DNA of 64,000 nt from Nipponacmea schrenckii. Its lineage: Eukaryota; Mollusca; Gastropoda; Lottiidae. The DNA lies in NCBI GenBank assembly GCA_030562195.1, contig JAUJPP010000003.1, forward strand, positions 47,870,602 through 47,934,601, in the 5' to 3' direction. The notes under the pieces were generated by a model. It was given only the letters and a program-made list of their open reading frames with translations, was not told where the DNA came from and searched no databases. Positions 25,601 to 39,525 of the stretch are shown piece by piece (the stretch's first letter is position 1; the number at the start of each line of letters is the position of its first letter). The translations under genes and the position numbers were made by a program.

Positions 25601-28600
25601 ACTTATCTTCATCAAAATGTCATATATGCCCACATGAATGTGTGAGTGTATAAAAAGTCTTTTAATCTTATACATCTTCATTATTACACTGACCTTTCTA
25701 CCATAAAGCTTTCATTTATCACTTTATATTTTGTAGAAAATCAAGGTATCAAATCCAGTTTTTTTTAGTACAGGAATATAGTATTTACCTGTACATAATC
25801 TAAAAGTTCTTCCCTTATTTGTTTCATGTCACATTCTACATTAAAGGTATTTCTATACCAACTGCATAGTTCAACAAAGGGCAGTGAACCACTACTTTGA
25901 TCCATCAAGAGTTGTAGAACTTGAAGAGCAAGGGGAGGTAACTGAGTGTGCCTCAGCAAAACTACATACTGATCATTGTTATAAACTTCCACCTACAAAT
26001 CAAGCATTAATTCAATATAGTATAGATCTTTACATGAGATCCAATAACAAAATATTTACTACATTGAAGATCAATATAGAAATACTAAAGAGATTGCAGA
26101 GTGAAATGAGTAGGCCTAACATGTTACAGGTTTTGTTTTAATATATCTTTACATCAATTCACAATTTTGCTATAAATATTAATCAAAAACGCATAACCAT
26201 ATTCCCTAGTTGTTTAGACACCAAGATGTGAGGAGTTAGTTCTTTTAACATCAGGGATCACTGATAATATGGATATCACTTACTAAATATAGCCTTCTGT
26301 TCCTTACCTTTATAATATGACGCAGTTTAGTTAGCATGGATTTTAAACAGTCCACATTCAAATCTTCAAATCTTGGAGTAAAACCAAACTGCATCATAAA
26401 AGCTGGCATGAGTTCGTGTAAAGGTATACATTGTCCTGGACGTTGTTTTAACATTTCTGTTATTTGTTCTGAGAGAACTTTTCTCATCTCTGGTAGAGTA
26501 AGACGTACTACTCTTTCTTCCCCTTCATCTTCCATCTACAATACAGTGAAAGCCTAAACATTTTAAGAAATACAGTAAACTGATCGGTTAATAAATACTC
26601 AATTTTAGTGATTGACCAATCTGACCATCGGAACACTAAAATCATCCTAAGTTAAGTTTTCGTGAGGGCTCAAGTATTTTTCATATTTTCATTAGATTTA
26701 TGTAGGACCGTCATCTTTACTTGACGCTATTGTTTATCTATAAATATATCTTCTTATATTATATTTTTTCATTTCACCTGATGAGGACAATGTACTGTTG
26801 AAATGTATTGTACAATAAATCCTAGGAGTAGTATACCATAAAATTGTGTTCTGATTTAATGTAATCTCTACCTCTAAAGGTCACTTATAGATCATTTATA
26901 CATCATACAGTATATATAATAAGAGAAATGCCATTTCCAGAGAAACTAGCTAAGAGGTCTATTACTTGAATTTGAGAAGAGTTTCTATAATATTATACCA
27001 TACCTCAACTACATGAGAAATAGCCTCAAATAGATCAGATAGCTTGGTAAACCCATAGTCAGCTACTTTACATTGTCTTCCAAAATGGTGATGGTAGGCT
27101 GGGATAAACTTAGTAAATATCATCCTACATTGATTATGTTTTAACAAATCATACACTTCTAAAGCAAACTGTTTTGTTCTTTCAATTTCTTCTGGGGCTT
27201 GATCTGAAATGGAGAGAATTCTTTCTTAGAAATTTAGTAAAATATTTTACAAAGGAAAGTGTCACTTACTACATGTATTATATGAAGGCATGAAGATGTA
27301 ACTAGACCTTGAAACTTTACTATAAAACACATTAGAATTCAGATTTTTATTTGAAACCAATCTTCAATCGCATGCTACATATTTAGACAGGGTCTACTGA
27401 ATTGACAAAAAAACACTTAAGCTTTATAACTAAATCAATTTTAATTTTCTATATATTTACCTCTCCTAGGTAGTGATAGGTAGGTTCTCTCAGCTTCTTG
27501 ATAAATCTACAACATATTCATTGATTAATAGTGGGCTTTACAGAACAAAAGATGTTTTGCATTAAGTCATTATTTTAGGGATTTAGTGATTTAATGAAAT
27601 TAAATATCATCCTTGGGGAACAAGTTTTGTCTTGAAATATTTAGTGCATCAGTACCAGACGAAAAATATCTTACAGTGGCATAAACTGGGGATACTTCAT
27701 GTATGATATCTTCTAAGTAACAGGCACCATACTGTGTTACATCAAACTGACTAGCAAATACTCGACCTGTAATATATGATGATTTGGCAATAACTCAAAC
27801 ATACTTATTAACATAACCTAATTTTCATTTAACTTTGATTCTGTACGAGCTGTTAAGTAATTTCACATAGTGTCTACAAGAGTCAACATATTTTGGCCTA
27901 TTTTCTCATGTAGATATATAATTGAGTACAATACTGAATAAAAACCTACCAAAACAAACAGGAAAATCTTCTAAATCCATCACCTTTCCTAGGTGACATT
28001 GTAAAACATGCAATAAATCTACAGAAAATCTCTGAACTTGAGACTTGTGACTTAATGTTATCATTCTTCTACCACCAATACCCAGTACCTGACAAATAAA
28101 TCAGTTTAATAAATCTCAGGGATTTAAAACACCTGTATATTTGTATCAAGGAAATTTATAGTTCACATTTCCTTAATTCAGATTCGACATCAAACATTTT
28201 GATTCCGAATACTAGTTGAAATTCTTCTTGTGGCGCTGTCTAAGTTTGAATATCCCACAGTGGAATATATCAAACTTAAGCTATCAAAGGTTGAGCAAGT
28301 GGTGTTTTCCAAATCAAGATACAAAATATTCATTCCTCATTCTATAATTACTTATAGTTCAAAAGATAGAATCCGAAACAATACCTGTACAGCATATGGT
28401 ATAGCTTCAAATAATTCCATTAATTTAGTGTATCCATAATCAGCAACACGACATTGTCGACCAAACTGTTGGTGAAAGGAGGGGACAAATTTTGATACAG
28501 GCATACGACAATTTGGACTATTCTTCAACAACTCTACGATTTCTCTGCCTAGCTGTATTAATCCTTGAGATAAACATGGACTAGAGCGGGGCGATTCTGA

Positions 28601-31600
28601 AAAAAAAAAAAAAATTTAGATGGATGTCATTCATTGACATTTGGATTACTTACTACCCTCAGCACGTGGTGTAGCAAATTCCCAATCAGACAAATAACAT
28701 TGAATTACACAAATACAGTTGTCATTTAAGAAAAGTTAGTCAAATGCAATGAAATGAACGTCCTACTCTTCTGCACCTTATGGGACAATGAAGACAAAAT
28801 AGTCAAGGAATTACAAGATCTAAAGCAGTAAAAAAGTATAACATTGAATAATTAATCGTTTTTGTTTTTGTGTTGGATAGAATAAATATCGTAACATACC
28901 ATGTGTGGCTGAAGCTGGATTTTCTGACCATTGTACTTTCTTCGTTCCAATTTTAGAAATAAATATCTCTATACCAGGTATACAGCTTATTAAATGTTCC
29001 AATGGGACACCACTTTCTTTAACTGCTACCAGGGGAGAGAATTCTGCAGCATAACAAGCTGTGAAGCTGAAATTTAATCCAATATTTTTTATGTATTGTA
29101 GGATATTGTAGGTGGTCGATGCTTATTAATCAATAGCCTTGGTAGACATGTAGCTTTTTTTTAATTTTGGAAATTTAATGCCCTGTTTCTAGAAAAGAAA
29201 TGATAAATATAAATTAGAAAAAAATAAAGGAATATGAATGTTGTATTTTAAAGATAGGTGATAAACTAACCTAGCCAGTGGAAGACTCCCATTATGAGAC
29301 AGTAATAGGGTATGGACATTAGCTGAGAATGGTTTTAAATGTAGTTTAACATTAGGTAACATTGAACAATTCATAGCTTCAGCATAAAAGACACTGCCTT
29401 CTGGGCAATGTTGAGTACATACAGGTGGTTCCAATATTTCTTGGATCTAAAAGGAGGAATAATTCATAAATACCAAGTAAACTAACTAATCCTCTAACAT
29501 TTATATTCCAGTACATGCTACAAGTATTTTGTAAGTGTTTTTTTTTTCATCTTGCTTTCTTCTCCAAAACAATATAAGTAAGTAAGCTTGGCTCTATGAA
29601 ATTGAGATGAGGCAATAAACTGCAGATCAATTGATCACACGAATAGAATTATCACAGAAGTAACAATCATTGCCAAACAATTTATTAGACACTTGACTAT
29701 TAAGAAATTTACCTCTACATCTGAAGAGTCCGGTATTGGAGTACGAGTCCCAGGAGGTATATTAGTTGGAGTTAGAGCTCTGGTGATAGCTTGTTGTTGA
29801 CTAGGTGCTAAACATACAAATTTACCAATTCCTACCCTCTCTCTAATCTCTATTATATCTTTCATCTTATATAGTTCTGTTATAGTTATATTCTTACGAT
29901 ATCTGAAACAGCAATGCAAAAAGTATCTTAAAATTTTAATATGACAAGAACTCTGATAGGCTTTATTCACAACAATCTAACCAAATCACTGCATTTACAG
30001 ACATCTAAGATACAAGTACGATGGCTATTAAAGTCAAGGTATGAGACAAACTAGCTATAGCTCGACAAAGTGTAGAAGCAGTAAGAAAAGAAAATTGTGA
30101 AGATTAGATAATATTTAGCCTCAAAGAAAATATAACAAATGGAGATTCAATAAATCCTTAGAAGTAAGAGTTTAGCACAAACCTTTTATCAAATAACTCA
30201 ATGAATTTAAACAAAGGAAGAACATTTCTATTAGCTTCTGTCAATAGTGCAATAGCTTCCATTCTGGAAATAGAAATTCATACAAACATTTAACACCAGA
30301 CTATAAGGTAAACAACCATTTTGTATAGAATAATTCTTAGTGCAATCATATTACAAAATTATAATAGTCCAAATATATTATGCTAGATTACAAAGCACCT
30401 CCTAATCCTCTAAAAAAATTATTCTTTAAGTTTTCTATGCCAAAAAAACAAAGATTTGTTAACTGGGATAAGGAGTTGGAAAAGGGAGTTAGTTACAGAT
30501 GATTTCCCGTACAGTCAGTGTGGTAAAGGCCCTATCAGGGAGATGCAGACAAACAACTAATGGTTGTGGATAAGAGCAGTAGCTGACCACCTCTATCCTG
30601 AGAGAGAACCAAGCTATGGAATGAACCACCATAGCTGTATATATTTAACAGATGTTGGTAAAATTTGTTTAATATTTGTCATTTAACACTAATAACTACC
30701 TTAGATTAGTAGTTGCCATCTGTACATCATCATTTTTTAACGTAACTTGAATACGTTTATATCCTATTTTCTTACGATGAAATTGAGAGATAGCAAACCT
30801 AGCTTCATCTACTGTTGGTATTTTAATCATACCAATACAGGTATTGTCCGGCTGTGTTTTAATATGAACACTTAATACCTAAAATATTACAATCAATAAT
30901 TTATTACACATGGGACAATACTACTTTAATCTGGAAAACCTAGTCTGTTGATTGTGAAATTGAGAAAGCAAAGGAAAACTGTTTTGTTTCGTATTAATGA
31001 ATTAATGATAATTATGATAGTTAAAACTGCAATAAACCAAAATTTGACACTGGATTCGTACATGTGTACACGACTGCAAAAGAAATACACATTCACAAAC
31101 ACATGTGCATGTTCTAACATTGCTATCAATACTTTGTACTATGTGAAATAAACTGAGTTATTTCCAATTGAAGATCTTACCTTGACTTGAGGGTGGAATG
31201 TAGTGAAGAGAATTTTTCTCCATTCTTTCGCACTAATATTATAATCTAAATTAGATACAACTAACTCTACAGGGCCATCAGTATTATATTCACCAGGTGA
31301 TCCACAACCACCTGACAAATAACCATTCGGCATACAACCACTACCATTAATTATATAGCCATTACTATTAGGCACACAGCCACTCAAATTAGGAATATAG
31401 CCACTGTTGATTGGTTGAAATGTATTAGCTGCAAGACGATTGGGTGAAGATCCATAATAATTTGAATTATTGTAATTCTGATATGTATTATGATTTGATG
31501 GTGAGAAAGTTGAATAACGATTTGATGGACTAGATCTATAGTATGAATTAGGCGAACCTCCCATATTAGGATGTATGTAAGAGGGTGAATGACGAGAAGG

Positions 31601-34600
31601 AGCACTACAGGGTCTGTAGTCTCGATTATTATAGTCACGATATGACATTTCACTCTGTTTCTCTTGATAATTCTGTTGTTGGATCATCAAAAGACTTCTG
31701 TTACATTTCTTATCATTCAGAAATGGGCCATTGTCAAATTCTGGTGTCTCAAAATAATCATTCAGAGTCACAGAACTAGTATCATAATCTGGTTGACTCG
31801 AATCGGTTAATCTTTGATGTCCAGTGCCAGGGATATCAATAGGTACACTTGAGTCACTCTTAGCACCAGCTTTATTCTGACTGGATTTTCTTCCACTGTT
31901 CTCTTGGATATCTAACTGACAACTGTATTCAAGGAAATCTTTATTTGATTTGAATTTTCGGGGTGTTGTAGGCTTTCTAAAATTACCAAAATCTGAAAAT
32001 ATAGATAGACCATGAATATATAATTAACAAACTGACAAATGAACCTCTTTATTCAATCCATTTGTGTAAACAAAGCTGTAAGCTTTTAGATGCTACATAC
32101 ACACAACAACTTGTCAAATATACACATTTTTCCACATTTCAATACTTCTCAGTTTAACTTTTGTGTGTTAATATAACAAAAGTTTATACTTTTAGGTGAG
32201 TATTGTTGTAATATAACATAATTGGAATTACGAAAGCACAGGCCCAGTTAAAATATTTGGTTTACAAGGAATAATGAACATCATTACAATTTCTAAAATT
32301 TAAATTCTGCATCTGTGAAGAAAAATATATATATAATTAATTAATCTGAATAATTTAAGAAGTAATCGGTTTAAGTGTACCATGGACTAAAATGTCACTC
32401 AAATTATTATTACGTTTACACGCAATAACTAATTGTTTTTGAAATATATCAGGGAAATTTTGTTGGAGTTCCTTATACAGTTCTTTGATGATTGGAATGG
32501 CTTGGCAAGTTGTGCTACTGTAAAGTATGACAAAAGGAATTATTTGGTAATCTACTTGGATGTTAAGACCATTTGGCTCTTTAGTATTCAATTTGATTAT
32601 CCAGAAATTTTCTCAAATAAGTTGGAAGATAGAGGTTGTGATATAATCTTGTTCATGAATTTTTTCATTTCTTCTTGTGTGAGATAATTCTCTATCAGTC
32701 TGGTATTCTGGGTTTAGGGTTTGGACCATGTCATTTCATTTTTGGTACAATTAAGACTACCGAAAAAAAAATTATCAGAGAGAGAAAGTAGAGTGTACCA
32801 GAGGTTGTTATAAAAACATATTAATCAGGTGAAAATGGATTAAGGAAGGTTACCGGCATTCATTTTGTTGATTTATGGTAAATAATTTTGATGTTGAAAA
32901 TTATATTTACCATGAAAACTTTGGTATCAAAAGGAAAGAAAAAACCCTGATAGAATGGGGTATCCCAGCGGTAGACAGGAGGCAGCATACAAAAGCGATA
33001 GAAACTACACGTGTATGAGTAATAATAAGATCCTTTCATTTCCAAAATGTCAAAACAAAATGGTCTTGCAGTTCTCATAAGAGATAATCTTCATTCAGCA
33101 ACAGTTTTTTAATATTACATTCTGGGCTCCAACTCCTACTCCTCTCAAATTCCTTGATAGAAGCTTTGGCATTGTTTACACATGAGAGAAACCGAGGCTA
33201 AAATGTTAGTGTAGGCCTACCATCAAATAATTGCAATATTCAACGGACAAACCGTTCCAACCAAATTTTAAGAATTACCAGATTTGACACAGATATTTTA
33301 AATGTAAAATGTCAAAAGTTGAATGAATTTCTTCATTTCAAAGTTATTCAAAAAACAAGAAACAAACAAATTATTTTGCTTAAAATTTTTCAACAAATTC
33401 ACAAAAAAAGACCCCTTGAATTGAATTAAAAATGGCTGACTTACCACTACTTGAAGTAAGGACTTCTTCTCCAGGAAATGATGCTGTAATCTTAAATCCA
33501 AAAACTTTTTCACCATCCATTCTTTTTTTAGCTCTGGAAATTCAAGAAAACAATTTTTGTTGGAGATTAAGCTAGCTGTCGTGATGATCGATTGACAGCT
33601 CTTCAATTCAAAAACTCCAAACATTTTCATTCACAATTTTTCTGTCTTTAAATTAAGGGTGTGCTTAAAACAATTCAGTTACATCAATCAGTACTATATT
33701 TCCTCATATCCAATCAAATTACATAGCTGTAAATATTTAAACCAATCATATTACTTGTTTACAGTCAATGAGACAAAGTCAACTGTAACCACACCCCTTA
33801 ATGACCTTTAAGTCAGACAGCACATGCATTTCATGTTGTGTAGTGAACATTATTTGATATGAACCCACCTTTGTGTTCAAAATAATCAACTGTTCACTCA
33901 ACATTGCTCACTTGACTGAACTGTTTTGTTCATGATCATTTAGCAAACTTGTGATATCAGGTCAACAAGAAATTGAGCAATATTTAAATATATATACTAT
34001 TGCTCATAAATTTCAGCTACTATGATTTCTGATTCAATGGCATATAAAATTAAAAATAAACTTCAAAATAGCAGTGATGATTATTACTTGGTAGATTATT
34101 ATTTGATTTTTGAAGGCATGAATATTTTCTGAGAGAGAGAAATGTGGTTCTCCCTCCGAATCTTTAAATCATATATATATGTTAGAAACAGTAGGTCACT
34201 TACAGACTTTTTACTATTACAATTCAGGTGAGGAAGATTTATTTTTGCCTAATAAAACTTTGAAATGTCTAGAATGTGTTTCTTGTAGTATTACTAATTG
34301 TTATTAGTTACAATACCCATTTTCATGATAAATATATAACTACCTAAATATTTCCCAGCTCTTACATACTTAGAGCTATTTCATTTTTAAGTCTTTATTG
34401 AAATATCACTTTAAAATTTGATACAAAGTCAATAATAAATATGAATTAATTGTTTTAGATTTGTGTCATACCCCATACCCCAAGGTTCAGTCCCAAAAAA
34501 GGTTGAGATTTACTTTTTGATGTTCAACCCCGTTTCTCCCTGTCATGCAGGTTGGAGGGGCTGACGTGGAAAAAGGATCTAGTTGTTCAGATAGGACAAT

Positions 34601-37600
34601 AAACAGAGGCCCTATGGGCTATGATCTATGCAAGTTAAAAATCCCTCGGCAGATGGAACTAGAAAGAGAGTGGGCCAATGCCACTGTCCTGCAGGACGTT
34701 GTTCATTTTCATTAGCACATTAGAATGTGAAGAGTAGGACGTAAAACTCCATTCATTTAATTTTATTTCATTCAATACATTTTGAAAATTACAAAAATTC
34801 TCATAATAGAAATTACTTACCGAAAAGCACTTTCTCTGTTGGCAAATCTGAGTACAGCATAATCTTGAGTGACAGACATGACTCGACCACCACAATTACT
34901 AGACAACTGTCTTAATTTAGTATGAATTTGTTTTTGTGATGAATCTTTTGAAAACCCACGAACCTCTAACTCTGCATGCTTTTCAGGACCCTTAAAGATT
35001 GTTGTAATACAGAAATAATAAGTCTCTTTGAATGTGTGAAAATATCTTTAAATTTCATATACAGATATATCTTATCTCTAAGTTATCAACCTAAAAGGAA
35101 TCAATTTTTGCTTATAAATGCTCTCTTTAAACATAAAATTCAATACGTACTAAAGAACAGTAACTAATAATTATATTTTTGGATATGTTATCTATTTATA
35201 AGGTTTCTTGATTGGATTATTCATAAAAATAATCACGAAGTTTCATTCAAATCTGTCAATAATTCTATTGCGCAGTCTACAAAATTTTTCAGCCAAAAGC
35301 TTGTTCAGAAGAGGAGCAATAACATTTTACAATTTTATTGATTTTTGAATGGACAGAAGGATTAACTGTGTTGGGCATATAAAACTTCACCAAGCTATAT
35401 ATAGAGACAGGGACTGTTTTTATTTAGTTAATAAACACTACACTTTCAAATAACATGCTTGAAATTAAAAAAAAGAAATAATATGATAAAAATTTACCCT
35501 AGAAGGTGTTCTATATGGTATGTCTTCAATAAGTTCATTATAAACATGAGATTCGTTAGCACAACTAATTAGTGAATCATTTGTTAGTCTTCCATGAAGT
35601 AAAATAGTATAATAATTTTTACGGTGTCTCAAGTCCGATATATCAGAAATAAAATTAAAATCACCTGAAATAAATGTTCTATAAAATTATATTTGTGTCT
35701 TAGTATGAAAACAGATAATGAGATAATTAGGGACTTGTATTTTTACTAATCAGATTTAATACAGGATACAGGTTTAAAGATGTTTTTACTAGTGTTGAAA
35801 CTGGTAACAGGGTCTGTTTTGAAATGATTGGTTAATAGTCAATTTTATAAGAAGTTGAAAGAGAGCATTATTGACAGAACATCTAAAACTCTCATTAGAT
35901 TGATGATTGAATAATTGACAGATACAACCAATGGGTATCAGTTATTAAAACACATGTGGCAAGACTTCATTTTATGTGGTCAAAGTTATCAAGCCTTTCT
36001 TTTACCCTTCTCTCTGGCTCATTAAGGTCTGATTGGCTATTTAAAATTACTGCAGTTTACTTTATATTGTGTTATCACAGAAAATCTTGCGCTTTTAATC
36101 TTAAAGGGATAATAGGCGTTAGAATATGTTTGTGTTTAATATTGACTATTAGTTATATAAGTATGTATCCCACACTTTACCAAATTTTAAAAAGCCACAA
36201 TAAAAATATATTCGGAATTTTAAAAAAAAGTTAGCCAGCGACGATTCCATTCAGTTTGAGAATAAAAGCGTCTGGTAAATCAACGCTAAAACATCATTGT
36301 GGAATTCAACAGTAGGGGTCAAGGACGCATGAAAACTCACATGTGAGAGTTACTTCCCTTTATATTTACACGATTTAAAAATCGCTTGATGGATGGCTTA
36401 AGCGTTTTATGATTAACTACTTTATTTTGGGGAATTATCGGATTTTAGAGGGATTTTGATGTATAGGTAAGTCCACTGATGGATATATACTGTTATTGTC
36501 CAAATTTGAGTGAACTTAAAATTTTATGTTCGTTCTAACGCCTATTATCCCTTTAAGAAGTCGTCTGGGATAAGCCACAAAAGGTGATTGTTAAAAGTAA
36601 CCAGGTTACAAAAAATAACTGACAGTTTCAACACTAGTTATTACATACAGTACAACAAACGAATAATATAATACATTTGTTAACTCAATTAGACTGTAAC
36701 ACTAAGTTTGAAAAGTTGCCTTCAGAATATCACAGATCATCTTTCATTCTAGATAGCTGCATGTAATCAACTGGGGTTATTTTTCTCTTCAATACATAAT
36801 ATTTACTGAGAATGAAAAATATGAGTAACTTAAATGATGAATAAAAAGACACCAACTTACCAGAAATAAGAATTATTCTCGTATGTGGTGGATGAGTATC
36901 AGAAAATCTACGCAAGCTATGTCGTATTTTGTCATCTGCTGCGTTTTTACCAGTTGCATCTATATGCACTACATTTACCTGAAAATAACAGCAAACAAGC
37001 CTCTTATATATTTACCAGCCTAATGTCCTTATTAGTGCTCATAAGCAATTAAAAAAAAACATTACTTTGTTGAACTGTATTTTTATTTTGTACCCCATTT
37101 CTATTGAAAGATGGCTTTTCGTAATTTTTAAGGCAAAATCAAATAGTGAAGCTATATTTGAATTTAATGGCTATATTCCAATATTACATGCCAAATGTAT
37201 TAAATACATATTAAATTTTGGAAGGATATTTTGAAAGTTAAAACTGGTTTAAATTAATTCATCATATATGTATAAAATGAAATTGTAAAATAATCTGTCC
37301 TGTTGATAGAGATAATAAGTTGAATAAAAAAATACTTGAGTAGCTGTTACATTAAGAGTTTTTATCAATGATAAATGTCCAATGCTGTACATACTAGATA
37401 AATGAAAATATGTACCGTTCTATTGTGGTCACTTGTCAGAAAATTTGCTTTCTTACAAGTCCATTAGAGACTTATGAGACTAGTTTTAACAATCATTAAA
37501 ACACCTCTTCTTTCGATTCATAAAAGCTTAAGCTGCTTATCAATCCACAAAATATATATAAATAAATGAAAATTAGTTTTTTTTAATTTTTCAAGTAAGT

Positions 37601-37825
37601 AAAATATTGTTTACAAAAAAAACTTACAGAAGCAGAGTTGAGTTCAGATATCACATCTTTACTTTCTTTATTAATATCACATACACACATAAACTCGGCT
37701 TCACGATACCCATCAAAAAATCTATCTCTTATTTTCTGTACAACATTAAAAGCTGATTTATACTTGGGCACATTTAAATTTTCTATATCCCAGAAAACAC
37801 CTATTGGTAACATCTTTTCGCCCAT
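22642..37825 (-). CDS. MARF1: MARF1: NYN ribonuclease with two RRMs and eight LOTUS domains, complete coding region
   Basis: Meiosis regulator and mRNA stability factor 1. In mouse oocytes it is an endoribonuclease needed for meiosis and retrotransposon control. Coding exons: 37835 (ATG 37825)-37628, 36978-36861, 35664-35498, 34990-34821, 33533-33445, 31992-31181, 30878-30700, 30263-30183, 29902-29713, 29446-29271, 29066-28900, 28596-28385, 28088-27950, 27766-27675, 27506-27461, 27203-27004, 26535-26308, 25992-25789, 25487-25217, 25035-24925, 24111-23962, 23696-22642. All phases agree, giving 1684 residues (human 1742). NYN domain: residues 8-160, with acidic residues D13, D81/D82, D107 and D113 in conserved contexts (FWDIEN, KNAADDK, GDFNF). 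RRM1 is about 164-240 and RRM2 about 487-575. LOTUS domains lie at about 579-640, 695-775, 790-870, 875-945, 950-1025, 1030-1090, 1100-1156 and 1170-1245. The tail ends PRLAAKFN, as in vertebrates. The long cysteine-rich N-terminus of human MARF1 is absent. Introns hold an MITE, a SINE, a Penelope fragment and a pearl-like element. Confidence 0.95.
23735..24015. repeat. 80-bp tandem repeat spanning a MARF1 exon-intron border
   Basis: About 3.5 copies, with GTGGGTATCTG-type words at 23961, 23881 and 23801 (exact 80-base period). The first copy in gene orientation contains the last 60 coding bases of the exon ending at 23962 and its donor (CTCCAG|GTGGGT). The next copy repeats this exon-like sequence and a donor (CTCCAG|GTGGAT). 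In the third the donor GT has become AT. Only the donor at 23962 keeps the downstream frame. Confidence 0.85.
24225..24840 (+). repeat. Complete pearl-like element (MARF1 intron)
   Basis: Head AGATAGCTTGCCAGGCAAGG with TACGCCCAC at 24226-24260. About three core units follow, each with CAATAACTCAAA and AAGTTTCATTCAAATC or AAGTTTTATACAAATC. The tail at 24765-24840 has TTGACAGACGGACCGACGG, GGGGTGACGACAAT and CGTCCACATATTCG. Same layout as 2656-4190. Confidence 0.75.
32355..32600 (-). pseudogene. Penelope-like retroelement fragment (MARF1 intron)
   Basis: A minus-strand frame ends [19 protein letters not shown], then VHGTLKP and a stop. The pattern 'I-A-[YCF]-[KR]R-x-x-NL-x-D-[IM]-LV' is typical of the linker between reverse transcriptase and GIY-YIG endonuclease in Penelope-like elements. 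The preceding IPFVILYSS also fits that region. No other part of the element is clear in this intron. Confidence 0.4.
34500..34775 (+). repeat. Dispersed SINE-like repeat, copy 3 (MARF1 intron)
   Basis: Contains GGTTGGAGGGGCTGACGTGG, then AGATAGGACAATAAACAGAG, GTTAAAAATCCCTCGGC and GAGTAGGACGTAAAACTCC, before ending in an ATTTTATTTCATTC-rich tail. It is the longest of the three copies and defines the probable 3' end of the family. Confidence 0.55.
35210..35400 (+). repeat. Degenerate pearl-like core fragment
   Basis: Shows GAAGTTTCATTCAAATCTG followed by TTCTATTGCG, then a worn GGAGCAATAAC block and GGACAGAAGGA. Both core and tail words of the pearl-like family are present, without a head. 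Confidence 0.45.
36101..36556. mobile_element. TTAA-target MITE, subfamily A (MARF1 intron)
   Basis: TTAA at 36101-36104 and 36553-36556. Terminal inverted repeats begin TTAAAGGGATAATAGGCGTT on both sides, about 24 bp and nearly perfect. The interior matches 55200-55667 in opposite orientation. No ORF. The well-preserved ends suggest a recent insertion. Confidence 0.85.
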
Positions 37826-39525
37826 GATAAAAACTCTGTAATGTACAATTTCATTTTAACAGTGAAACAACAATACAAGTTGAGGTGAGATCTAGTATTA
37901 TATTTGACCTCTTCTACTTCTTATGGTTGTGCAGTTACTGTTACCCTTTACAAACTTTTACAAAGCTTAACATTTCGATTAGATCCATACTAAACTATAT
38001 ACTGGTATTGACCTTACATGGAAAAAACACATGAAATTAGTTTGCATTCATTTTTCAATCTCTTCCACAATGAGCCTTCAAATTACAGAAATGAGCCTAA
38101 ATGTAATTTGAAGACTTTATTGAAATATACAATATATATCTACTTCAAATATAAATGTGCCACGAAGGGCTTGAAATACAGATATTAAAAAAGACTTACT
38201 TAGTTCAATAAAAACAATGGCAATAATCAGCAGAAGGCAAGTTAAAACGTTGATAAAATGTTTAAAAAGGTTTATTTAAAAAGATGAAAAAAAAAATTTC
38301 TTTCTTTTCTTCATTCCTTCTGCCCTTTGTGACCAGCTATCTTTAAACAAAAATAGAGCAGAATAAGGATACACTATAAAAGTAATTACTATTGTTGTTC
38401 TGTTTACTATCATTATTTTTTTGTGCTTAATAAAGATATAAAGATGTGCAAAACTTCAAGGAAGAAATCGTACAAAAAACAATATATTACCAGTATCATA
38501 TATACACCATAGTGTGGTATATAGTAGTAGTTTCCATGAAACAACTTTAGACTAGTCGCTAGTCAGTTTCGTGTATCATTGAGTCACTACTTTTGCGTTG
38601 TACAAGTACAAGGACTATCAATCAACGAATTTGTTGTATACTTTAAGAGTCAATGTCATTGAGAAATATTTTCATAAAAAAATATATGGCCAATTTCATG
38701 ATAAAAAAAACAGCCGTGAAAACGTGGATAAATCACATCTTGTTGGAGAATAAATCTATGAAGGAACCATCGATACTTGTGAACAATTTAATCTGATTGA
38801 ACAATAAAAGATCTATCTATTTATATCAGCCAATCATTATATTCTACTTTTCGTTTGTAGATGTCAAAGTTCAAATGCTTCTGCTCTTTCAGTTAATTAA
38901 ATGATCGCTGATCATTGTTAATTAATGGATTATCAAGCTTCCGAATTAATTCATGTATTGAATAGTAGTTTTCTGCTCTATAGGTCGAAATTTGATAGCA
39001 ACTTAGAATTTTGTTGAGCGGTTTTTGTCTTTGAAATATTGAAGGAAATTTCATGAGCAGTGCATATTTACGCGAATCTGCAAGGTGGATGCATTCGATT
39101 TTTGCTCCCTGATAGACACCTCCACTATGATTTCAATAGAAAATGATACGAAGAAAGCATCGAACGCCGCAAATTCCAAACAGACTGTCAAACAAGTTCA
39201 ACATTATTCATAAAATGTGCCGACAAACAAAATTTCATAAGTCGGGCATCGGACAAGTACATTACCGCTGATCTCGGTTTAAAAGAAGTTCCGATCACAC
39301 GTATCAGTAATAATGTTTTCTTTATTAATTAATTAGTTTGTTAATCGTTTAATCGGGCCTAGAATTACCGAAACCATTTTTAAAGGAAGTTCCAACCGGG
39401 AAAATTAATCTACCGTTGGTCTTGCTTACTACTGAAATCATGTTTAAAAGAAGTTTCGATCGCATGATCGGGAATTCGAAACCAAAAGGTTTTTAAGATA
39501 TCACCTTTAATCCAATAATATATAT

